The position numbers and the translations under genes were made by a program. A model generated the notes under the pieces. It made no database searches, had not been told where the DNA came from, and worked only from the letters and a program-made list of their open reading frames with translations. A DNA stretch of 44,259 nt from Campylobacterales bacterium (GTDB lineage Bacteria > Campylobacterota > Campylobacteria > Campylobacterales > QNZT01): positions 1 to 44,259 of the forward strand of contig JALVVN010000018.1 of assembly GCA_027023405.1 (NCBI GenBank), in the 5' to 3' direction. Below, one piece after another: positions 17,582-25,960 of this stretch (position 1 is the first letter of the stretch; each line of letters opens with the position of its first letter).

Positions 17582-18214
17582 CTATTTTAACGCATCACCA
17601 TTTTCTTCACTTTTTTTCTTCTTGAGAGTGGGGTTCTGAATTGTTTTATGAATTTTTCTAAGCTCTTTTTTAGCACGCTTAAGGTGTTTTTTGATCTGTT
17701 TACTCTGTTGTGTTGAGAGTGGTTCTGTATTGGAGTCAAGGTAGTGATTGGTGTGCGTTAATTGATCGGCTATTTCAAGTCGAGAGATGAGCTTCTCCTT
17801 CTCTTTTTCAAAATCTTTTAACTCCTCTTGTAGAAGTGCATTCTCATTCTTAAGATAACGATATTCAGCGATTTCTTCTTTCAAACTATTATTTTCTATC
17901 AGAAGTTGTTCATTATCAGATGAAGATAGTGAACCCTTTTCACACTCTTCAAGATCGAGATTTTTCATCATTAATTCTTTTTGTGACTGTTGATAGAGTT
18001 TATGAAGATGCTCTAACTCCTTCTCTTTTGCCTCCAAGTCGCTATAAGTTTGATTCATCTGTGCTTTATGGTTATTAAACTCATCTTGTAAAAGTGCATA
18101 TTTTTGTTCTTGTTTTTCATTTCGAACCAGTGATGAGAATATCCAACCAAATATGAAACCAAATACTCCTGCTGCTAACATACACAGTATAAACTTTGTG
18201 ATTATCCATAACAT
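17582..18214 (-). CDS. Membrane-anchored coiled-coil protein, unknown function
   Basis: No family recognised. The 210-residue protein has a single hydrophobic helix at about residues 5-27 (AAGVFGFIFGWIFSSL), then a long region with strong heptad character and many Glu, Lys and Leu from about 35 to 150 (EKELEHLHKLYQQSQKELMM; ENNSLKEEIAEYRYLKNENALLQEEL), and a very basic tail. A Gly-rich anchor followed by a coiled coil suggests an oligomeric scaffold. The gene follows the 248-residue partner by six bases and is AT-rich (one line counted 28% GC) relative to pyrD and msbA around it. Confidence 0.65.
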   Translation of the reverse strand: MLWIITKFILCMLAAGVFGFIFGWIFSSLVRNEKQEQKYALLQDEFNNHKAQMNQTYSDLEAKEKELEHLHKLYQQSQKELMMKNLDLEECEKGSLSSSDNEQLLIENNSLKEEIAEYRYLKNENALLQEELKDFEKEKEKLISRLEIADQLTHTNHYLDSNTEPLSTQQSKQIKKHLKRAKKELRKIHKTIQNPTLKKKKSEENGDALK

Positions 18215-18220
18215 AATGCT

Positions 18221-18967
18221 CTATTTCCTCTCTTTTAATTGAATTGTAATCGCTTTTTTATCGCTACTTTGCTTGAATAGAAAGTCCTTGTCTGCGATAC
18301 CGCGACGCATAAAAATCTTTTTAACCTGTTGTGCGATGTTGTGATTGGGTGCTGTAACAACAATAACAGTATCGGGGTAAATCACATATTTGAACGCTAT
18401 CTTATTAAGTTTATTACTCTCATGCCTCTTATGAAAAATAGCTGCAATTTCATATTTTGAAAAACGAGACTCTAAGAGTGTTTTACCCAGTTTGATAGGG
18501 GCTTTTTTATTTGTTGATTTCGCTTTTTTAGGTTTAGCGATATCCTTTTTGTGACCGGTGTGCGTTTTCTCTTTTTTTGTCTCTTGCTTCTGAACCTCTT
18601 TGGTTTGAGGTTTATGATTCGTTTGATTCATATGAAATGTATTGGGTAGCGTGAAGTCGTTTTTGGGAGTTTCTTGCGTTGTTGAGACATTTGCTTCAAT
18701 ATGTAGCGTATCAACCTTTACCTCTTGCGTACCTTTGTTGCTCTCTTGTTGTTGCGGTACTTTGATGATTGTAACATCTTTGACAAATGGTGTTGGAGTG
18801 ATTTTGTTTTGAGTTGTGTTATCAGATACTTGTGTTCTCTTCTCCGATCTAATTTGTGATGTCATAAAATTAGGGTTGAGATCATCAAGATGTCTGGTAA
18901 CACAAAAAGTGATAAGCAACAGTGAAAAGAATGAACCAAGCCATAGGGCATTTTTGCTATCTAACAT
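18221..18967 (-). CDS. Single-TM protein with Lys/Pro linker and C-terminal domain
   Basis: No family recognised. The 248-residue protein has an N-terminal membrane helix (about residues 8-24), a long low-complexity stretch rich in Thr, Gln, Lys and Pro (about 40-160, for example KEVQKQETKKEKTHTGHKK), and a compact C-terminal domain of about 85 residues with alternating helix and strand (SRFSKYEIAAIFHKR; AFKYVIYPDTVIVVTAPNHN; QQVKKIFMRRGI). This layout resembles TonB-like or TolA-like proteins that span the periplasm, but no TonB sequence signature is present. It lies directly upstream of the coiled-coil gene, so the two may act together at the envelope. Confidence 0.6.
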   Translation of the reverse strand: MLDSKNALWLGSFFSLLLITFCVTRHLDDLNPNFMTSQIRSEKRTQVSDNTTQNKITPTPFVKDVTIIKVPQQQESNKGTQEVKVDTLHIEANVSTTQETPKNDFTLPNTFHMNQTNHKPQTKEVQKQETKKEKTHTGHKKDIAKPKKAKSTNKKAPIKLGKTLLESRFSKYEIAAIFHKRHESNKLNKIAFKYVIYPDTVIVVTAPNHNIAQQVKKIFMRRGIADKDFLFKQSSDKKAITIQLKERK

Positions 18968-19040
18968 CTTTGTGTATACTCCCGATAAGATTAAAAATGT
19001 AACTTATATTATCTTTTAAAGCTTATTGTACACAAAAACT

Positions 19041-20774
19041 TTACTTTTGTAAACCGTTTAGTGCCATAAATTCATCACATTGTTTCAAAAGTTCCCGCTT
19101 TTTGCCGATACACGCAATTTTCCCAGCTTTTAATACAACTATTTTATCTGCATTTTCTATCGTTTTTAAGCGATGAGCAATGATAAAGGTGATTTTATCT
19201 CGGCTGACTTGCTCTAAAGCTTGGGTAATTTGCTCTTCACTTTGACTATCGAGTGCGGAGGTGGCTTCATCAAAGATCAGAATTTGCGGACGGCGGTAGA
19301 TCGCTCTAGCGATAGCAATGCGCTGTCGCTGACCGCCGGAGAGATTACTACCGTACTCACTAAGAGGGGTATTGATCCCCTCCGGTAGTTTGGAGACAAA
19401 CTCCCACGCATTGGCTTGTGTGAGCGCATCGATGACGCGTGATTCGTCGATCTTCTCTCCATAGGCGACATTAGCACTGATGGTGTCATTGAAGATATAG
19501 ATGCGTTGGGTGACGATGGCGATATTGCGACGCAGGGAGGCGAGGGTGAAGTGTGAAAGGGGTGTGCCGTTGATGGTGATTTCGCCGCTGCTTGGATCGT
19601 AGAAACGGAGCAGGAGATTGACCATCGAGCTTTTCCCGCCTCCGCTGTTGCCCACAAGTGCGATTCGCTCTCCTTTGTGGGCACAAAAGTTGATATCTTG
19701 GAGCGCTTGGGTTTCACCGTAGGAGAGGGAGAGATGCTCAAAACAGATCTTTTCGATAGTTGGATGCTTTTGAGCGAGGTCGATCTCTCCCTCTTGAATC
19801 TTGGGTGTGCGATCGATGAGGCTAAAGATTCTCTCTGTTGCGGCGATGGCGTCTTGCATCTGATTGTAGAGTTTGGAGACGCGCTTGATAGGGGTGTAGA
19901 GCATAAAGAGTGCGGCTAAAAAGGAGAAGAAACCACCGACGCTCATCTCATTGTGGATGACGGCATTTCCGCCGTAGATGATGACTAGTGCGACTGCCAA
20001 AGAGCCTGCGACCTCCATCAAGGGGGAGACCAGTTCATTGGTTTTGGTTGCTTTGAGGTTAAGTTCGAAAATCTGCCTATTCTCTTTGGAGAAGCGATCC
20101 TGTTCAAATTTTTGGGTGTGATAGGCTTTGATGATCTCGATATTGTTAAAGATTTCACTCAATCGCGCACTCAGATCGGAGAGTTTCTCTTGGGAGGAGT
20201 GGGAGAGCTTTTTCATCCGTTTGGCAAGCATCGAGAGCGGTTTTGCTGTTAAGGGGATAAAGATCAGCGCCAAAATAGCAAGTTTGGGATCGAGATAGAT
20301 GATATACGCCAAAAGCGCGACAATCGTCAAGATCTCCCGTGTAAAGATCGGCAGTGTGCTTGAGACCACACTGCGCACTCTCTCGATATCGTTAATTGAT
20401 CGGCTCATCAACTCCCCGCTTCGACTCTTGTGAAAAAAGTCCATCTCAAAAGAGAGGATTGTGCCCAAGAGCCTGTCTCGAATTTTGCGAATGATATCCT
20501 GTCCGATGTAGGCGGAGTAGTAACTTTGCAAAAAGGTACCGCCCCCTTTGATGGCATAAACCAAAACGACGGCAAAGGGGAGGATATGTAAAAGGTTGAC
20601 ATTTTTGTTGATAAAAATTTTATCGAGAACCGGTTTGATGATATACGCAGAGGCGGTGGTACCGATCGCCACCATCACCATACCGGTGATCATGAGCGTA
20701 AATTGTACTTTGTACTCACCCATATAGGGTTTGAATTTGGTGATGAGGTATTGGAGATTAGAGAAGAGTTTCAT
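19041..20774 (-). CDS. msbA: Lipid A exporter-type ABC transporter MsbA
   Basis: A 577-residue half-transporter that flips lipid A-core or related lipids across the inner membrane as a homodimer. Six transmembrane helices occupy about residues 1-310, followed by the nucleotide-binding domain with Walker A GNSGGGKSS, signature LSGGQRQR, Walker B ILIFDEATSALD and the switch histidine in FIIAHRL. The frame is open upstream to 20999, but the ATG at 20774 is chosen: GGGAG precedes it and the family N-terminus starts there, whereas upstream residues lie inside cysS in another frame. The overlap with cysS is 17 bases. Confidence 0.93.
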   Translation of the reverse strand: MKLFSNLQYLITKFKPYMGEYKVQFTLMITGMVMVAIGTTASAYIIKPVLDKIFINKNVNLLHILPFAVVLVYAIKGGGTFLQSYYSAYIGQDIIRKIRDRLLGTILSFEMDFFHKSRSGELMSRSINDIERVRSVVSSTLPIFTREILTIVALLAYIIYLDPKLAILALIFIPLTAKPLSMLAKRMKKLSHSSQEKLSDLSARLSEIFNNIEIIKAYHTQKFEQDRFSKENRQIFELNLKATKTNELVSPLMEVAGSLAVALVIIYGGNAVIHNEMSVGGFFSFLAALFMLYTPIKRVSKLYNQMQDAIAATERIFSLIDRTPKIQEGEIDLAQKHPTIEKICFEHLSLSYGETQALQDINFCAHKGERIALVGNSGGGKSSMVNLLLRFYDPSSGEITINGTPLSHFTLASLRRNIAIVTQRIYIFNDTISANVAYGEKIDESRVIDALTQANAWEFVSKLPEGINTPLSEYGSNLSGGQRQRIAIARAIYRRPQILIFDEATSALDSQSEEQITQALEQVSRDKITFIIAHRLKTIENADKIVVLKAGKIACIGKKRELLKQCDEFMALNGLQK

Positions 20775-22167
20775 CTCGCTCCCATTGTGTACCTTGGGGG
20801 GTATCCATGAGTTTGATTCCTTGTTTAAGGAGATCGTCGCGAATGCGATCCGCCTCTTGATAATCTTTGGCTTTTTTGGCTTCATCTCGTTTGGCAATCT
20901 GTGCTTGGATCTGTGCGATCTGTTCATTTGAAACACCGAGTTGAAAATAGGCGACGGGATCCATTCCTCCGATTCCAAGCAGTTGATTGATGAGTGCAAT
21001 ATTGCTATTGATACTATATTTAAAGGCTTTATCTTTAGGGTTTTGATCGAGCGCTTCGTTGGCGTCTTGGATCATTTTGTCGATGAGGCTCAGGGCTTTG
21101 GAGATGTTGAGATCGTCGCGCATCGCTTCCAGGAGATCTTCTTTGAATGCCTTTTGGGGTGCGCTGGTTTTGAGAGTCGCAAGGCGCTTTTTGAGACGGT
21201 AGAGTTTGTCGAGACGCTTTTTACTCATCTGCAGATCGACTTCGTTAAAGTTGAAGTTGGCACGGTAGTGAGTGGAGAGGAGGTAGAAGCGAAGAATCTC
21301 TCCATCATAGACCTTGAGGGCATCTTTGAGAAAGAAGGAGTTGCCCAGTGATTTGCTCATCTTTTCCCCGTCGATCTGCACAAAGCCGTTGTGCATCCAA
21401 TATTTGGCGAGATTGATACCGCTGTGGCAACGAGACTGCGCGGCTTCATTTTCGTGATGTGGAAAGAGCAGATCGGCGCCCCCGCCGTGGATATCGATCT
21501 GATAGGGGTGATCGGAAAGGGCGAGATGTTTGTCGATCATTGCGGAGCACTCGATATGCCATCCCGGTCTTCCTCTCCCCCACGGAGAATCAAAGGCTAC
21601 CTCCGCATCCTCATCCAATTTCCACAGGGCAAAATCTCGTGGATCTCTCTTTTCTGAGCTCCCCTCTACCCGTGCCTGCTGACTCTCAAGATCGACGGCA
21701 CGATGCGAGAGTGAAAAGTAGTCGGGATCTTTGGAGACATCAAAATAGATCCCTTCTGAAATGGTGTAGGCATACCCCTTTTTGATCAGTTGATCGATAA
21801 AAGTGATGATGCTTTCCATATCTTCACTCACTTTAGGTTCGATATCGGCATCGGCGATCCCCAAAGCGTGCATGTCTTCTTTGTAGCGATCGATATAGTG
21901 TGTGGTGAGTTCAGAGAGTGTTTGGGAACTGTTTTGGAGTTTTTGCAAAATCTTATCATCAATATCGGTGAAGTTTTTCACAAAGATGACGCGATAGCCC
22001 AGCATCGTGAGAGTACGCCGTAGAAGATCAAACGCCAACGCACTTCTTGCGTGCCCCAAATGTGCCTCATCATAGACGGTCGGTCCGCAGACATAGATGC
22101 GCACGACTCCCTCTTGAAGCGGTATAAATTGCGCTTTGGAGCGCGATTGGGTATTATAGATATGCAT
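20758..22167 (-). CDS. cysS: Cysteinyl-tRNA synthetase
   Basis: CysS charges tRNA-Cys. The 469-residue class I synthetase has the zinc- and substrate-binding start VYVCGPTVYDEAHLGHARS-type motif with the HIGH variant HLGH, the zinc-ligand region WHIECSAM and GGGADLLFPHHENE, and the KMSKS loop (GEKMSKSLGN). The C-terminal anticodon-binding helices end near MDTPQGTQWERDE. Its start overlaps the murJ stop by 14 bases, so murJ, cysS and msbA form a tight operon. Confidence 0.97.
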   Translation of the reverse strand: MHIYNTQSRSKAQFIPLQEGVVRIYVCGPTVYDEAHLGHARSALAFDLLRRTLTMLGYRVIFVKNFTDIDDKILQKLQNSSQTLSELTTHYIDRYKEDMHALGIADADIEPKVSEDMESIITFIDQLIKKGYAYTISEGIYFDVSKDPDYFSLSHRAVDLESQQARVEGSSEKRDPRDFALWKLDEDAEVAFDSPWGRGRPGWHIECSAMIDKHLALSDHPYQIDIHGGGADLLFPHHENEAAQSRCHSGINLAKYWMHNGFVQIDGEKMSKSLGNSFFLKDALKVYDGEILRFYLLSTHYRANFNFNEVDLQMSKKRLDKLYRLKKRLATLKTSAPQKAFKEDLLEAMRDDLNISKALSLIDKMIQDANEALDQNPKDKAFKYSINSNIALINQLLGIGGMDPVAYFQLGVSNEQIAQIQAQIAKRDEAKKAKDYQEADRIRDDLLKQGIKLMDTPQGTQWERDETLL

Positions 22168-23560
22168 GCAAGAACTCCTTTAGATAGATGAGTGCGACAC
22201 TCAGTAGCGCCGTAAAAATGAGTAGCGCTACAAGATATTTTACGCGGATTATATCGAAAAAGGCTTTGGTGCCAAAAGCTCTCACGGTGAGTCCAAAGAG
22301 TAAAAATCCGCTCAGACTCGACGCTAGTGCCAAGCCGGCTGCTTTGAATGGGTAGATGAGTAGGAGTGAGAGGGCGATATTGAGTCCGAGTGCGTAGGCG
22401 GAGATCTTTGCCGCCTCCTCTTGGCGTTTGGTGGCATAGAGCCAAAGGGAGAAGATACGACTCAGACCAAAGGGTAAGAGTCCGATGAGATACATCGTCA
22501 GGATACGGGCAGTTTGGGTGCTGTCTTGGGTGCTAAAACTGCCTCTTTGGTAGAGAAGCCAGACAATCTCATCACTCAAAATCGACCCTACGAGTGTTGC
22601 CACAAGCAGGATACTCAAGAGAAACCAAAAGCTCTTTTGCAGTATCTCTTGGGCTTTTTGGGTATTGTTTTGGTGGAGATAGCGGGAGACTTTGGGAAAG
22701 ATAGCGACGGAGGTGGCGATGGAGAAGAGGGCGAGGGGAAATTGGAAGATGCGATTGGCATAGTAGAGATAGGAGATGGAGCCGGCAAAGAGAAAGGAGG
22801 CGAGCCAACCATCTAAAAAGGCGGAGATTTGCGCCGTGGAGCTTCCGAGTGTGGAGGCGAAAAATTTGGTTTTGAAACTCTTGATATCCTCTGTGAGATC
22901 GGCAGGGTGACGATCTTTGCGTTTGAAGCTTGCGAGTAGGAGGCGGTGCAGACCATACTTTTTAATCGCGATTAGGTGGACGAGTACCTGTAAGATTCCC
23001 CCAATCACCACGGCAATACTGAGATTATAAATCATACTATATTTGTCGAGATCTTTGGAGTAGAGGAGCGCCGAGATGAGAGCGATATTGAGCAGTGCCG
23101 TGGCAAAAGCGGTGGTGGCAAAGTGGTTTTTGTACTGAAGCAGAGAGGCGAAAAAGGTGACGATAAAGATCAGCAAGAGATAGTAGAAGTTGATAGCTAC
23201 CAAAGGTGCGGCAAGTTCGATACTTTTAGGGCTAAATCCCGTAGCAATGAGCTTTGTGAGGAGCGTGGGGAAAAGTGTCACAAAAATCGAAAGGATCAGT
23301 AAAAAGAGGGTAAAGCGCTTGAAAATTGCAACACTAAAGAGCCCTTTTCGCCGTGTCTGAGTAAAGGCGGGAAGAAAACTCTGCACAAACGCACCCTCGG
23401 CAAAGATACGACGAAAGAGATTAGGGAGTTTGAAGGCGACGATGAAGATATCGGTATAGATATTGGCACCCAAAATCGAGGCTTGGAGCATATCGCGAAT
23501 AAATCCTAAAATACGAGAGAAGAGAATGCCGAAACTGTTGGTGAAGATTGCCTTGAACAT
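22154..23560 (-). CDS. murJ: Lipid II flippase MurJ
   Basis: MurJ moves lipid II to the periplasmic face for peptidoglycan synthesis. The 468-residue polytopic MOP-family protein has the MviN signatures near its start (GFIRDMLQASILGANIYTDIFIVAFKLPNLFRRIFAEGAF and QSFLPAF) and about 14 hydrophobic segments. The ATG at 23560 is not preceded by a Shine-Dalgarno sequence; a TATACA-like box lies nine bases upstream, so its leader could be very short. It is divergent from pelD and is the first gene of the long minus-strand run. Confidence 0.93.
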   Translation of the reverse strand: MFKAIFTNSFGILFSRILGFIRDMLQASILGANIYTDIFIVAFKLPNLFRRIFAEGAFVQSFLPAFTQTRRKGLFSVAIFKRFTLFLLILSIFVTLFPTLLTKLIATGFSPKSIELAAPLVAINFYYLLLIFIVTFFASLLQYKNHFATTAFATALLNIALISALLYSKDLDKYSMIYNLSIAVVIGGILQVLVHLIAIKKYGLHRLLLASFKRKDRHPADLTEDIKSFKTKFFASTLGSSTAQISAFLDGWLASFLFAGSISYLYYANRIFQFPLALFSIATSVAIFPKVSRYLHQNNTQKAQEILQKSFWFLLSILLVATLVGSILSDEIVWLLYQRGSFSTQDSTQTARILTMYLIGLLPFGLSRIFSLWLYATKRQEEAAKISAYALGLNIALSLLLIYPFKAAGLALASSLSGFLLFGLTVRAFGTKAFFDIIRVKYLVALLIFTALLSVALIYLKEFLHAYL

Positions 23561-23587
23561 AGGGGAAGTGTATAGAAAATGTGGTTA

Positions 23588-23596
23588 AGGACACCT
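23588..23596. repeat. First copy of the AGGACACCT element
   Basis: AGGACACCT here lies within a short dyad (AAGG-ACA-CCTT) 28 bases upstream of the murJ start. The same nine bases recur at 23795-23803, at the predicted pelD transcription start, making a possible paired operator. Confidence 0.35.
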
Positions 23597-23779
23597 TTTC
23601 TTCAATGTGCCCATATGTAACAAGAAGTAACCAGCATCTTATATCATTCAAAATAGTTGGTTGGTGATAATTCTTAAGGTTATTGTATCAAATTTTATTA
23701 AGATGGAATATATAACACATATTACATAAATTCATACTCTCTAGCTTACATGGTGTGACTTCCTTTCTCCTCTCTGTTT

Positions 23780-23788
23780 TGTTATGAT
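23780..23788 (+). promoter_or_regulatory. Extended -10 promoter of the pel operon
   Basis: TGTTATGAT matches the extended -10 element seen elsewhere in the window. The expected start point is near 23795, leaving a leader of about 33 bases with GAGGAG at 23817-23822 before the GTG start of pelD. The 267-base gap between murJ and pelD is AT-rich; apart from this box and the AGGACACCT repeats I see no gene in it. Confidence 0.5.
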
Positions 23789-23794
23789 GAATAT

Positions 23795-23803
23795 AGGACA
23801 CCT
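23795..23803. repeat. Second copy of AGGACACCT at the pel start point
   Basis: This copy overlaps the predicted transcription start of pelD and lies in an imperfect dyad (TATAGG-ACA-CCTGTA, five of six arm positions paired). A protein bound here would be placed to block initiation. Confidence 0.35.
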
Positions 23804-23827
23804 GTAAATATAAGATGAGGAGTATGC

Positions 23828-25045
23828 GTGAAAAATGTTGCGCAAAGGCTATTGGAAAGTATCACGATTACGCTTTTATATATTCTTATAGGATTTTATT
23901 TTTTTCCTTCTGATCCATTACTCATAGATAGCAAAATCCCATTAATAGTCATTTTACTTACGATTATCACACTCTTTCACGGTACAAAGTATGGGTTAGT
24001 TGCACTTTCTTTATTGGGGAGCGTATCCTATTTTTTGTACCATCCTTACCCCATCGTTCAACTCCTTTCCTACCTTATTTTGGTACTTATTTTAGGTCAG
24101 TTTTATCACTATTGGTTTAAAACGAGAGAGAGTATGCAGGCAGTTGCCACCTATACGCAAAGACGACTCAATGAACTCAATCACGCGTTTTATACGCTAA
24201 AGCTTTCGCATGACACCATGAAAAATAGTTATGTACTTAAATCGATGAGTATGAGGAGTGCTTTTGAGGAGATTCAAAATTTTTATGCCAAAGATGGTTC
24301 TCACTATCAAAGGTTTCTACATTTATTGACACATGCCTATCGCGTAGAGGATGGAACGATTGCTCTCTTAAAAGATGATGATTATTATATAGTCGCCTCT
24401 ATAAAAAAAGAATCAACGCTTGATTCGATAAAGCAGCAAACTTTGGATTTAGATGATCCGTTGATCCAACATACATTGGAGTCAGGAGAAACATCATATG
24501 TCAGTCAATTAGATGATAAAAAAACACCTTATCTTGCTGTAATACCGATGACAAATCAAAATCGTACAGTAACGGCACTACTTACGATTGAAAAGATGCC
24601 TTTTTTGGAATTTAATGATGATAATATGATTGCAATATCTATACTCTTTTCCTACTTTATCGATCAAGTGACACTACATACTCGAATGAGTCAACATAAT
24701 ATGCGTAGAGAGCAACTGTTCGCCTATCGTTTTAATGAATTATATTCTCTGAAAAAGCGTTACAACATTGACTCTACTATGATAATTTTAAAAATAGATG
24801 ATGAACTGATTTTAAAGAGAGTAAAAGAGGTATTGGAGGGATCTCTTAGGGCATTAGATGAGTATCAAGTTTCAAAAGAGCCGAATCAATTTATCGTATT
24901 CATCCTTTTACCTCTTACGCCTATTGACTCTTCAATAGTGATTGTAGATAAATTGAAACAAGCGTTAATGCATAAAAAATTTGAATACATGGGCTTTGAG
25001 ATTCAACAAAAACCACTCATGCTACGATATATTGAGGAGTCTTAA
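23828..25045 (+). CDS. pelD: Pel regulatory subunit PelD, c-di-GMP receptor
   Basis: PelD is the inner-membrane protein that senses c-di-GMP and switches on Pel polymerisation. The 405-residue protein has four hydrophobic segments (about 11-27, 37-51, 55-70, 76-95), a helical stalk, a GAF domain (about 150-285), and a degenerate C-terminal GGDEF domain. The position equivalent to the GGDEF active site reads KEPNQF, so it cannot be a normal cyclase, but the inhibitory-site motif RxxD is intact as R341-A-L-D344 at the expected spacing, matching the c-di-GMP-binding site known from Pseudomonas PelD. Start GTG 23828 with GAGGAG five bases away. It is the first gene of the pel operon. Confidence 0.9.
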   Translation: MKNVAQRLLESITITLLYILIGFYFFPSDPLLIDSKIPLIVILLTIITLFHGTKYGLVALSLLGSVSYFLYHPYPIVQLLSYLILVLILGQFYHYWFKTRESMQAVATYTQRRLNELNHAFYTLKLSHDTMKNSYVLKSMSMRSAFEEIQNFYAKDGSHYQRFLHLLTHAYRVEDGTIALLKDDDYYIVASIKKESTLDSIKQQTLDLDDPLIQHTLESGETSYVSQLDDKKTPYLAVIPMTNQNRTVTALLTIEKMPFLEFNDDNMIAISILFSYFIDQVTLHTRMSQHNMRREQLFAYRFNELYSLKKRYNIDSTMIILKIDDELILKRVKEVLEGSLRALDEYQVSKEPNQFIVFILLPLTPIDSSIVIVDKLKQALMHKKFEYMGFEIQQKPLMLRYIEES

Positions 25046-25960
25046 ATGTCAAAATACATCATGATACATGTTTTACTCTCATTTGTTATCGCTTTCATAG
25101 CGACTTTACTACTGATAAAAGATGAAAGAAAATCATACAAACGAATGTTTCTATTTTTATTACTCTTTAATCTATCTTTACCGTTTCTAGCTTATGTTGT
25201 AACTCTACTATTTGCTCCAATCATTGCATTTGCAAACAAAAAGAGTTATATTCACGGGATCAAAACTTTTAATAAAGAGGAGTTTTTAAAAAGCCCTTAT
25301 CCAAAAGTGCGTAGATTTTTTGGTGAGGGAGGAGTGACCTTTTTGGTAAAAGATAAAAGTCACAACTCACCACATAAGATGAAGAGTCTCGTATTTATGA
25401 CGAAAAATCCCAATAAAGAGAGTAATGCACTCATTAGAGGACTTTTATCGGATCATGATTATGAAGTGAGACTCTATAGCTTCTCTTTTTTAAATGGACA
25501 AGAGGAAGCGTTAAACAAAAAGATTTCTCATCTATTACAAGAGCTCGACAAAACGCATTCAGATACACACAGAGCTACCGTACATCGTGAGATAGCACTT
25601 TTATATTGGCAATTTATTGAGTCCGGTCTTATTGAAGTCAAAAATGCAAACATGATGTTAGACAAAGCTACTTTTCATGCAAATCAGTCACTTGGATTGA
25701 GTCTAGATCGACCATCTCCAGAACTTTTGTACTTGCTTGCAAAAATCTATTTTAAGAAGAGTGAGTATCGGAAAGCGACGACTTATTTTGCTGAAGCAGT
25801 CAAAAAAGGGTTATCAAAGGATGTTGTGATGCCCTATTTAGCCGAAATTGCCTATGAAGAGAGAGATTTTGAAACCGTTCAACATCTGATACAAGCGTAT
25901 CGTCCCAAAGATATCTCATATCCTTTAGAGGCAGTCTATTTGCAATGGAGAAAGTCATGA
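25046..25960 (+). CDS. pelE: Pel inner-membrane TPR protein PelE
   Basis: PelE is a small inner-membrane component with a TPR-like cytoplasmic domain, thought to help assemble PelD, PelF and PelG. The 304-residue product has two membrane helices at about residues 7-24 and 34-60, a loop, and C-terminal helical repeats (PELLYLLAKIYFKKSEYRKATTYFAEAVKKG; VMPYLAEIAYEERDFETVQHLI). The ATG immediately follows the pelD stop with GAGGAG six bases upstream. Identity rests on position and architecture, because PelE is poorly conserved in sequence. Confidence 0.82.
   Translation: MSKYIMIHVLLSFVIAFIATLLLIKDERKSYKRMFLFLLLFNLSLPFLAYVVTLLFAPIIAFANKKSYIHGIKTFNKEEFLKSPYPKVRRFFGEGGVTFLVKDKSHNSPHKMKSLVFMTKNPNKESNALIRGLLSDHDYEVRLYSFSFLNGQEEALNKKISHLLQELDKTHSDTHRATVHREIALLYWQFIESGLIEVKNANMMLDKATFHANQSLGLSLDRPSPELLYLLAKIYFKKSEYRKATTYFAEAVKKGLSKDVVMPYLAEIAYEERDFETVQHLIQAYRPKDISYPLEAVYLQWRKS

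Noticed and set aside
20775-20999. N-terminal extension of MsbA into cysS
   Set aside because: The extra 75 residues read another frame of cysS; the ATG at 20774 has GGGAG and matches the family start.
23561-23827. Imperfect dyad around CTTAAG at about 23666-23684
   Set aside because: Only four to six base pairs match after allowing a shift; not distinguishable from chance in such AT-rich sequence.
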